Below, one piece after another: positions 15,860 through 22,801 of a stretch of 64,000 bases of DNA. Below the pieces are notes generated by a model. That model ran no database searches. It worked only from the letters and a program-made list of their open reading frames with translations, and was not told the origin of the DNA. The stretch's first letter is position 1; every line of letters begins with the position of its first letter. The stretch covers positions 1-64,000 of the forward strand of contig CAXBCP010000021.1 of NCBI GenBank assembly GCA_963974055.1, written 5' to 3'. The stretch is from CAXBCP01 sp963974055 (GTDB lineage: Bacteria; Pseudomonadota; Alphaproteobacteria; MPNO01; UBA830). Position numbers and translations under genes: made by a program.

Positions 15860-17154
15860 CCGAATTGCTGCCGCTGCCCGGATCGCGGGACGAGATCCTG
15901 AAAATCCAGTCCGAGCGCAAGCGGGTGGCCTTCGAGCGCGCCAAACAGGCCAAGTGGTATCACGGCAAGCTCGATCACATCGATGCCGACCGGCTCGACG
16001 ATCCCGAGGAATGGCAGAAAATTCCGATCGTCGACAAGGACGTGCTGCGCCGGCTGGACCACAAGGAATTCATGAACCAGTTCTGCATCGCGCCGCGCAG
16101 CGAGATCGCGGAATACTGGCGCTCCGGCGGCACCACCGGCGCGCCGGTATTCTATCCGCGCACCTTCGCCGACGTGGAATACGGGATGGTGACCTGGGGC
16201 CGGTCGTTTCCGGCGATGAATATCGGCCCGGGCGACCTGTGCCATATATCCTTTCCCATCGGGATTCACCCGGCGGGACAGGTCTGGGCGCGGTCGGCCC
16301 ACATGTTCGGCGTCGGAATGGCCTGGGTCGGGGCCGGCAATGCCGTGCCGTCGGCGGCGCAGCTCGCCCTGATCCAGTCGCTCGAACCGACCGTGCTGAT
16401 TTCCATGCCGAGCTTCGCGCTGCACCTGTCCAACCTGGCGGCCGAGCAGGGCATCGACCTGACGCAGTCGAGCGTGACCAAAATCATCTGTTCGGCGGAA
16501 CCGCTGTCCGACGCCAAGCGCGAAAAGCTGGCCCGCACCTGGGGCGCCGAAGTGTTCAACGTCTTCGGGATGAGCGAGGCCGGGCTGATGGGCGCCGAGG
16601 GCACGGCCCATGACGGCATGCATATCTGGTCCGACATGTTCTTCCTCGAGGTGGTCGATCCCGATACCGGCGAAATGCTGCCGCCGGGGTCGGAAGGACA
16701 CCTGTGCCAGACGCCGCTATGGACCGGCCACGCGACCCCGTTCCTGCGCTGGAATGCCGGCGATATCGTGACCTTCGTCGAACGCGGCGACAGCGACGGG
16801 CAATTCGCCGAACTGTTCCCGATGATCCGCCACGCCAACCGGACGAGCGGTTTTTTCAAGATCCGCGGCGTCAACATCAACCATGCCGAATTCGAGGATT
16901 TCATTTTCGCGATCCCGGCGATCAACGATTTCCAGGCCCGGCTTGTCACTGACGAAGACGACCTGGAAACCCTGAACGTCCGCATCGAGGTCCGGCGCGG
17001 CGACGATGAAAAAGCCGTCGCGGCCGAGCTGGTCGCCGGCATCAAGGCGGTCTTCGAAGTGTCGGCGCGGGTCGAGGTGCTGGAGATCGGCAGTCTCGCC
17101 CGGTTGTTCGAATCGTCCATCAAGGCGCCCCGTTTCGTCGACGAGCGGAAATGA
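15856..17154 (+). CDS. AMP-dependent aryl-CoA ligase (phenylacetate-CoA ligase family)
   Basis: A 432-residue adenylate-forming enzyme that activates a carboxylic acid with ATP and CoA. The P-loop-like motif is YWRSGGTTGAPVFYPRT (residues about 92-108). The A5-type motif is FNVFGMSEAGLMG, and the region near GHATPFLRWNAGDIV contains the conserved Asp. The C-terminal small domain is GFFKIRGVNINHAEFED onward. The size and motifs fit PaaK-type ligases. It is translationally coupled to marR and opposite the salicylyl-CoA 5-hydroxylase-like gene. Salicylate, anthranilate or a related ortho-substituted benzoate is therefore the likeliest substrate, by context only. Confidence 0.9.
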   Translation: MTELLPLPGSRDEILKIQSERKRVAFERAKQAKWYHGKLDHIDADRLDDPEEWQKIPIVDKDVLRRLDHKEFMNQFCIAPRSEIAEYWRSGGTTGAPVFYPRTFADVEYGMVTWGRSFPAMNIGPGDLCHISFPIGIHPAGQVWARSAHMFGVGMAWVGAGNAVPSAAQLALIQSLEPTVLISMPSFALHLSNLAAEQGIDLTQSSVTKIICSAEPLSDAKREKLARTWGAEVFNVFGMSEAGLMGAEGTAHDGMHIWSDMFFLEVVDPDTGEMLPPGSEGHLCQTPLWTGHATPFLRWNAGDIVTFVERGDSDGQFAELFPMIRHANRTSGFFKIRGVNINHAEFEDFIFAIPAINDFQARLVTDEDDLETLNVRIEVRRGDDEKAVAAELVAGIKAVFEVSARVEVLEIGSLARLFESSIKAPRFVDERK

Positions 17155-17268
17155 CCGCTGGTGCGCGAGCCCCCGGATAGCGCTGTTTTCGGGCCGTTTC
17201 CCGGACGATTTCCCCAGCGGGTCAAAATACTCTAAGCTGAAGGCTGGCTTCAGGAGTACCCGATTGTC

Positions 17269-18291
17269 ATGACCGGTGTAGATCGCGCGAACGGCCACAA
17301 ACCGGCCGGAATTTCACCTTTGTATCATCCCGCCCTGGCGGATGCGCCGCGGCCCGATCCTGCGAAACTGGATTACGACCTCAACCGCGCCCTGTCGGCC
17401 GTCGTGCCGTTACAGGCGCGGGCGCCGGAAACCGCATTCTCCGCCTCCTATCTCGGGACCGAGCGCGAAGGCAACGCGATACTGATTTCCGACGACGGGC
17501 TGATGCTCACCATCGGCTACCTGATCAACGAATGCGACCTGATCACGGTCGGCACCCGTATCGGCGGCGTCGCCGAAGCCCACGTCATCGCCTACGATTA
17601 CGAAACCGGCCTCGGCCTGATCCGGACCACCGCCGATCTCGGCGTGACCCCGCTGGAGCTCGGCCATTCCTCGACCGTGAAGGAAGGCGACACGCTGACC
17701 GTTGGCGCCCATGGCGGCAAGGCGCAGGCCATCGCCGCCAAGATTTCATCGGTGCGCGAATTCGCCGGGTACTGGGAATACCTGATTTCCGGCGCGATCT
17801 TCACCGAGCCGCCCCATCCGATCTGGTCGGGCGCGGCGCTGCTGGATCACGACGGCAAGCTGGTCGGTGTCGGATCGCTGTTCGTCCAGGACGCCGAGGA
17901 AGAAAACGCCGACAGGCAGCCGGGCAACATGTTCGTGCCCGTCGACCTCCTGAAACCGATCTTTGAGCAGCTGATCGAAAAAGGCCGCACCGACCACCCG
18001 CCGCGCCCGTGGCTCGGCATCTATACGGTCGAAACCATGGGTCATCTGCTGATCACGTCGGTATCCGAGCGCGGCCCGGCGGTCGATGCCGGGGTCGAAC
18101 CCGGCGATGTCGTCCTCGCCGTCAACGGCGAGGAAGTGAAGGACCTGCCCACCCTGTACCGCAAGCTGTGGGGATCGGGCGAAGCCGGCGTGCCGGTGGA
18201 CCTGGCGCTGCTGCGCGACCAGCGCATGATCGAGGTGTCGGTCATCACGGTCGACCGGGCGCGGGTGATGCGGCGGCCGAACGCGCACTAG
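17269..18291 (+). CDS. Degenerate S1C (HtrA-like) protein with PDZ domain, probably not a protease
   Basis: A 340-residue protein with the HtrA layout: a trypsin-like double barrel (residues about 45-230) and one PDZ domain (about 243-335; RPWLGIYTVE, PAVDAGVEPGDVVLAVNGEEV). The catalytic centre is broken. The TNNHVV position reads TIGYLI (81-86), so the His is gone, and the D-L-A position reads TGLGLIR (113-119), so the Asp is gone. Only a Ser remains, in WSGAALL (187). No signal peptide is visible, so it may be cytosolic. Related alphaproteobacterial proteins share the same losses as far as I recall, so a stable non-proteolytic role such as peptide binding is likely. Confidence 0.8.
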   Translation: MTGVDRANGHKPAGISPLYHPALADAPRPDPAKLDYDLNRALSAVVPLQARAPETAFSASYLGTEREGNAILISDDGLMLTIGYLINECDLITVGTRIGGVAEAHVIAYDYETGLGLIRTTADLGVTPLELGHSSTVKEGDTLTVGAHGGKAQAIAAKISSVREFAGYWEYLISGAIFTEPPHPIWSGAALLDHDGKLVGVGSLFVQDAEEENADRQPGNMFVPVDLLKPIFEQLIEKGRTDHPPRPWLGIYTVETMGHLLITSVSERGPAVDAGVEPGDVVLAVNGEEVKDLPTLYRKLWGSGEAGVPVDLALLRDQRMIEVSVITVDRARVMRRPNAH

Positions 18292-18325
18292 GACTGACCG
18301 CTGCGCGGCTCAGACCCGTCTACTG

Positions 18326-18805
18326 TCAATCGTATGGCTGTCCGTCCTTGTGGCGGAATGCCCATGACCCGTTTTCCATGACGGCACGAAGATCGTCCTT
18401 CGGGTAGTGACCTTCATCGCCTGGCGTGCGATCGCCGATTTCAATGTAACGAACCAGCCTGTCGGTATTGTTGATGACGTGGTGTGCGGCGCCGCCAGCC
18501 GGAAAGCCGGCACACATGCCGGGCGAAAGGGTTTCGCTGCCGTTTTCGGTGGCGAGCGTCGGGTTGCCTTCCAGGATGTAGATGAATTCGTCCTGTTTGG
18601 TGTGGCGATGCATCAATGCCGATTCGCTGCCCGGTGCAAGCTCGGTCAGATTAACGCCAATATTAGTAAGGCCGAAAGCATTGCCGAGCTGCCGTTTTGA
18701 TCGGCCCGTCACCCGCGAGGCAAAGGGTTCCGGATAGGCCGAAGCGTTGGGGCGGACGGGGATGTCTGTCGCTGCAACCGCCGGCTGCCAAGGTATACCA
18801 CTCAT
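18326..18805 (-). CDS. Cupin-domain protein
   Basis: A 159-residue single-domain cupin. The first metal motif is HRHTKQDEFIYILEG (starting about residue 66). The second motif is less regular (PAGGAAHHVINNT). It probably binds a divalent metal and either acts on a small molecule or is an isomerase or dioxygenase relative; no substrate can be named. Its neighbours are the S1C-like gene (convergent, 34-base gap) and the selenoprotein gene (divergent, 169-base gap). Confidence 0.85.
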   Translation of the reverse strand: MSGIPWQPAVAATDIPVRPNASAYPEPFASRVTGRSKRQLGNAFGLTNIGVNLTELAPGSESALMHRHTKQDEFIYILEGNPTLATENGSETLSPGMCAGFPAGGAAHHVINNTDRLVRYIEIGDRTPGDEGHYPKDDLRAVMENGSWAFRHKDGQPYD

Positions 18806-18974
18806 GCGCGATTTCCTTTGTTTCTAAACACTGCCCGGTGACATGATACCCCAATATCGTTGCGGCAACCTCTGGCAATCTCCCGCTCGATTGGACGCGC
18901 ATTCCTTCCTATAGTGGGCGGCAACGCGAATTGGCGGCCGCCGAATAATCGCCGAATAACCACCGGGAGAACCC

Positions 18975-20210
18975 ATGGTCCATCTGCATGAAATGCCGGA
19001 GAACCTGCGCGACGCGCTGGTCAACCAGGACCTGCCGAGCTACGAGACGACGCCCTTTGCGGCGGCGAAGCCGCTGGCCGAATGCAGGGTGGCGATCATC
19101 AGCACGGCGGGTCTGCACCGGCGTGGGGATTCGCCGTTCGTCGCCGGCGCCGGCGATTACCGGATCCTGCCCGACGATGCGGATACCGACGATCTGCTGA
19201 TGAGCCATGTATCGACCAATTTCGACCGTACCGGTTTTTTCCAGGACGTGAACACCGCATTCCCGGTCGACCGGCTGCATGAACTGGTCGATGTCGGCAT
19301 CGTGGGCTCCGCCGCGTCGCGGCACTATTCGTTCATGGGTGCCACGCCCCCCGCCGTGATGGAGCCGGTCGCCCGCGACCTTGCCGGGCTGCTGAAGCAG
19401 GACCGGGTCGATGCCGTTCTCCTGGTCCCCGTCTGACCGCAATGTACGCGCGCCGTGGGCGGGCTTGCACATATCATCGAAGACGAAGGCATTCCGACAA
19501 CCCATATCAGCCTGATCCGGACCCATACGGAAAAGATGAAACCGCCGCGCGCGCTGGCGGTGCCGTTCGAGCTCGGCCGTCCGCTCGGCGCACCGAACGA
19601 ACCGGAATTCCAGCGCCGCGTGCTGCTTGAAACCCTCAGGCTTTTCGAGCGGCCGTCGGGCCCGGTGCTGGAAGATTTCCCCGACGCCCCGCCCGGCACC
19701 GGCGACGACACCGATACCGAAGGCTGGGCCTGTCCGGTCAATTTCGCGCCGCCGGCGGACGATCTCGGCGATGCCGACCGCGTGTACCAGGCGCTGATGC
19801 AGGAAGTGAACCTGTTGCGCCCGTGGTACGCGGAAGCGGTGAAGACTCTCGGCCGCTCGATGTTCGGCATTTCGGGCAGTACGCCGGAGGAGATCGCCCG
19901 GGTGATCGCCGACGTGCTTGTCGATCCCGCGGGAACCGCGCCGCCGATCGCCGGCGAGGCGCTCGGCACGGGCTTTAAACGTATGGCCGACGATATGCGC
20001 TATTTCTATACCGAGGCCGCAATTGCCCGGCCGGACCGCCGCCGGACCGACGTGGACGTCGCCAACTGGCTGTGGGGCGAGACCACATTGGGGAAAGTGC
20101 TGGTGGCGATCCGCGACGAATCGATGGACAGCGAGGACGCGTCGCTGAAGGCGCTGGCCGTGACCGCGATGGTCCCGACCCACCAGCGCCACCGCACGAA
20201 ACACGGCTAG
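18975..20210 (+). CDS. Probable selenoprotein: GrdB/PrdB-like reductase-family protein with in-frame UGA (Sec154)
   Basis: Read through the TGA at 19434-19436, this is one 411-residue frame. Residues 1-153 (VAIISTAGLHRRGDSPF, LMSHVSTNFDRTGFFQD, HYSFMGATPPAVMEPVA) end in LLVPV. After the UGA come PQC and TRAVGGLAHIIEDEGI, then ISLIRTHTEKMKPPRALAVP and FELGRPLGAPNEPEFQRR. This is the selenoprotein B family of glycine/betaine/sarcosine/D-proline reductases. The UGA stands at the first position of a UxxC redox motif, where GrdB/PrdB carry selenocysteine and many proteobacterial relatives carry Cys. A SECIS-like hairpin follows. The proteobacterial members have no known substrate. The alternative is a nonsense mutation, which would be unlikely to fall exactly on this residue. 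No sel genes lie in the window. Confidence 0.85.
19443..19469 (+). other. Candidate bacterial SECIS element
   Basis: This hairpin begins six bases after the UGA codon. The pairs are 19443-19446 with 19466-19469 (one G-U), 19448-19449 with 19463-19464, and 19451-19454 with 19458-19461, with two internal mismatches. The apical loop is GTG (19455-19457). The loop lies 21 bases from the UGA, within the range expected for bacterial SECIS elements, and it contains the GU that SelB usually needs. It is part of the coding sequence. Confidence 0.6.
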
Positions 20211-20214
20211 GGTA

Positions 20215-20235
20215 TTTCCTGTTTTGACGGCACCG
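20215..20235 (+). repeat. 21-bp dispersed repeat, copy B
   Basis: This is identical to 1152-1172 over 21 bp. It begins four bases after the selenoprotein-family TAG stop (again CTAG), the same offset as copy A after the DUF1491 stop. It lies in the 75-base gap before the convergent TauE/SafE gene. No hairpin or T-tract is seen. Confidence 0.6.
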
Positions 20236-20285
20236 TCCCGCTCGCGCGTAAGCCGAATATCCTCGAGGGCGTCGGTCGCCGCGCT

Positions 20286-21053
20286 TTAAAGGCCTTCTAC
20301 CGCAATCCAGATTAGCCGCAGCGCCATCACCGTCAGCATGGCCTGGATGGCGATGCGGAAGATACGTTCGGGCATGATGTCGAGCGCCTGTTTGCCGATC
20401 CACGTGCCGATAAACGATGTCGCGATCATGGCGACGATCAGCGGCACGTAGTGGCCGAAGCTGACGCCCAGCGCCACGAACGCAACCAGCTTCGCAATGT
20501 GGACGAGGCTCATCAGTGCGCCCAGGGTGGCGATGTGATTGCGCCGGTCGGGGGCGATGGCCGATGTGAAGGTCGCCAGAAGCGTGCCGGTGGCGCTGAT
20601 GAAGATGCCGAGGAACGTCACGACGAATCCGATAAACGCGAACCGGCCGCGCTCCGGGCCGAACTGGGCGAGCTTCGGCACCCAGGCGAGGACGAGGATG
20701 CTGATCCCCAGCGCGAGCTGCAGCGTGCTTTCGGGCAGGCTGACGAAGATGCGCCCGCCGATCGCCGCGCCGATGACGGTGCCGATCGTGAAGGGCAGCA
20801 CGGTTTCGCGCATCAGGTAGCGCCAGCGCGAGACAGCCATGCTGCCCGCCGCGCCGAGCTGGACGACGGTATGGATCGGGATCAGCAGCGCCGGCGGAAA
20901 CACGAACGCCATCACGGCGATCAGGATCAACCCGCCCGCCGTGCCGATGATGGCCGCGATGCAGGCCGTGCCCATTGCCGCCAGGCTCAGCCCGACGAAG
21001 CTCCAGGCGCTGATTCCGGCCATGCCGAGAAACTGTCCGTCCGCTAATTCCAT
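20286..21053 (-). CDS. TauE/SafE family membrane transporter
   Basis: A 255-residue integral membrane protein of the TSUP (TauE/SafE) family, predicted to export sulfite, sulfoacetate or another small anion. It has about eight hydrophobic helices. The two family half-repeats are visible: AAIIGTAGGLILIAVMAFV...PIHTVVQLGAAG near the N-terminus, and GIFISATGTLLATFTSA...HIATLGALMSLVHIAK in the second half. The start at 21053 (MELADGQFLGM) is followed directly by the first helix; the upstream extension is Pro/Arg-rich. It lies alone, convergent with the selenoprotein gene. The substrate is unknown. Confidence 0.88.
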   Translation of the reverse strand: MELADGQFLGMAGISAWSFVGLSLAAMGTACIAAIIGTAGGLILIAVMAFVFPPALLIPIHTVVQLGAAGSMAVSRWRYLMRETVLPFTIGTVIGAAIGGRIFVSLPESTLQLALGISILVLAWVPKLAQFGPERGRFAFIGFVVTFLGIFISATGTLLATFTSAIAPDRRNHIATLGALMSLVHIAKLVAFVALGVSFGHYVPLIVAMIATSFIGTWIGKQALDIMPERIFRIAIQAMLTVMALRLIWIAVEGL

Positions 21054-21261
21054 AATGTCAGAGCGACCGCCGGGCGGCGGGGTGGCGTTGTGCGTATGTT
21101 TGCATGGGTACTGGTGTGGTGACGGTGCATTCCGGCGCCCGCCACGGAACGGGTGGGACAGGAAACGGAATTCTAGGGGCCGGTTCTGCGCAAGTCCATC
21201 CGGCTGGGGGGATGCTGCCCTGCAATTTGCGCGGGGCAATTCGCGGGCGGGGGCGGGCAAT

Positions 21262-21307
21262 AAAAAACCCCGCGGTCCGGGAGAATGCTCTCTCCGGTCC
21301 GCGGGGT
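21262..21307 (-). terminator. Terminator of the second PEP-CTERM gene
   Basis: A 15-bp stem with one mismatch (AACCCCGCGGTCCGG at 21266-21280 with its partner at 21293-21307) is followed on the minus strand by TTTTTT. It begins 15 bases after the PEP-CTERM stop at 21322. Confidence 0.9.
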
Positions 21308-21321
21308 TCTGAAACTGTCGC

Positions 21322-22236
21322 TTAGGCCTGTTTGCGCTGGCGCAGTCCTTTGCGGGCGCGCATCGCGCCGATCACGCCGACGCCGACCAGCCACACGATG
21401 GCGCTGCTGGGCTCGGGGACTTCGACCGAGGTCGGCGGGATGCTGGCCAGGTAGAATGCCTGGACGATGTCGTTGCCGCAGGCCGGGCTCCAGTGGATGC
21501 CGATATTGCCGTTGCCGTCTTCGTCCAGCAGGTTGGTGAGGTCGAGCGCGAGCTCGATGACCGAATGCTGGCTGGTGTCGCTGTTACGGGTAAAGGCATA
21601 GTCGGCGTCGCCGATTTTCGTGCTGGCGCCGTTGATCTCCATCTGCACCGGGCTGCCGGGCGCGATCGGATCCTGGGTCCAGTCGGCGTCTTTCCAGATC
21701 GAACCTGCCGTCTGGGCGGCGTCGGTGGTGCCGTAGCTGGTGGTGAAGCCGTTGCTGTTCAGGTTGTAGGTCGAGCCCGCGGCGCCTTCGGTGATGGTGC
21801 CGCCCGCGCCGCCGCCGACGCCGCCGCCGACTTCGATGCCGACAATGCCGACCGGCGTCGTGATATAGATGTCGCCCGGCGAATAATTGCTGAGGCCGTT
21901 ATCCGGCCGCTGGCCCGACACGATGGCGATATACATGGTCGATCCCTGGACCGCCACGCCGAGATATTCGGCGTCGTAGTTCTGGCCGCCGTGATTCGGC
22001 CCGACATATCCGCCGGCGCCCGCGCTGTCGTTCTGATCCTCGGTGAAGGACGCGACCAGGCCGATGCCCGGATTGGGGCTGGAGAAATTCGAGTTATTGC
22101 CGTCTGCGACCGTGATGCCCCAATCGGACAGATTTCCGTCGACGGTCAGCGCGGCTGCGGAGGTCGCGGAAAGGCCGAGTGCGACGCTCATGCCGAGCGC
22201 CGTTACTGCAAGACGGGATTTAAGGGGGTATCGCAT
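21322..22236 (-). CDS. PEP-CTERM sorting-domain protein 2
   Basis: A 304-residue exported protein. Its signal peptide is about residues 1-29 (hydrophobic LAVTALGMSVALGLSATSAA, cleavage near ALT). The C-terminal exosortase signal is VPEPSSA, then a hydrophobic helix, then basic MRARKGLRQRKQA. The mature part begins LTVDGNLSDWGITVAD, the start of a carbohydrate-binding or DOMON-like beta-sandwich often seen with 'DGNLSDW' openings. A Gly-rich hinge follows (VGGGVGGGAGGTI). It is expected to be sorted to the cell surface or matrix. It has its own terminator and a sigma54-type promoter. It is divergent from the CHASE2 / M48 operon. Confidence 0.9.
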   Translation of the reverse strand: MRYPLKSRLAVTALGMSVALGLSATSAAALTVDGNLSDWGITVADGNNSNFSSPNPGIGLVASFTEDQNDSAGAGGYVGPNHGGQNYDAEYLGVAVQGSTMYIAIVSGQRPDNGLSNYSPGDIYITTPVGIVGIEVGGGVGGGAGGTITEGAAGSTYNLNSNGFTTSYGTTDAAQTAGSIWKDADWTQDPIAPGSPVQMEINGASTKIGDADYAFTRNSDTSQHSVIELALDLTNLLDEDGNGNIGIHWSPACGNDIVQAFYLASIPPTSVEVPEPSSAIVWLVGVGVIGAMRARKGLRQRKQA

Positions 22237-22326
22237 GAGACTACTCCTACACAGGTTTCCCCGGGCGAGGGGACGGTTGTTGAGCTTTCACATATCCATC
22301 ACAGGAGCGTGAGGTAAGCAGGTATA

Positions 22327-22343
22327 AGCAAAATTCATGCCAA
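22327..22343 (-). promoter_or_regulatory. Sigma54 (-24/-12) promoter of PEP-CTERM gene 2
   Basis: The minus strand reads TTGGCATGAATTTTGCT. The invariant GG (22341-22340) and GC (22329-22328) are separated by ten bases. The leader to the start codon is about 80 bases. It differs from the promoter of PEP-CTERM gene 1 at only two positions in the spacer. Confidence 0.85.
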
Positions 22344-22404
22344 TTAAAAAAAGCGCATAAAAACAATGTATTAAAAATATTTACGCATTCGGAGTTCATG
22401 GAAC

Positions 22405-22420
22405 TGTAAAAATTTCCGAC
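22405..22420. promoter_or_regulatory. Upstream activating motif of PEP-CTERM gene 2
   Basis: The motif TGTAAAAATTTCCGAC matches 15 of 16 positions with 12879-12894. It lies 64 bp beyond the -24 GG, the same distance as in the other promoter. Such spacing suits an enhancer-binding protein that contacts sigma54 polymerase by looping. Confidence 0.75.
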
Positions 22421-22440
22421 GTCTGAGATGCGGCTTTGGT

Positions 22441-22801
22441 TAATTTTCGTGAGGGTCCTGCGGTGTGTCGGGAAGCCAGGCGGATTCCGGCCCGCCCTGC
22501 TCTCCGGCAGTCACTTTGTCGGCCGGAAATCGCGTGCTCCGGCCGGCTTTGCGTCCCTGCAGTTTATGGAAATCACGGCCATCCGTTGACAACCGGTCTT
22601 CCGGGTGGAATTCTTTTGGGGAATTCCCGCTTTGATAGTGGGCCGGAACAAGTCGTGATAACAGGTCGTGGGGGTGTTTCATTGGTGGAAGAATCACGCC
22701 GGGTTCCCGCTACAGATGTCCGCAACGACGGTCTTCCCGGTCCTGCAGGCGCCCACGACCCCGGTGACGGCAGGTTGCCGGGCGTCCGGTACGGGCGCCG
22801 G
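22441..22801 (+). promoter_or_regulatory. 360-base leader region of the CHASE2 operon
   Basis: This stretch lies between the PEP-CTERM 2 control region and the CHASE2 start. It is open in the CHASE2 frame, but the translation is rich in Arg, Pro and Gly and has no familial features, so I treat it as noncoding leader. A perfect -35 TTGACA sits at 22587-22592, with a weak -10 (AATTCT) 17 bases on. No hairpin or riboswitch pattern was recognised. Confidence 0.4.

Noticed and set aside
19434..19436. The stop codon as evidence of a pseudogene.
   Set aside because: Both sides of the TGA are free of other lesions, keep the same frame and family, and the codon lies exactly on the redox Cys/Sec position. 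Selenocysteine is the simpler reading.
22436..22801. An N-terminal extension of 122 residues to the CHASE2 protein.
   Set aside because: The translated stretch is Arg/Pro/Gly-rich with no signal peptide or family pattern. The Met at 22802 is followed directly by a membrane helix, as expected.
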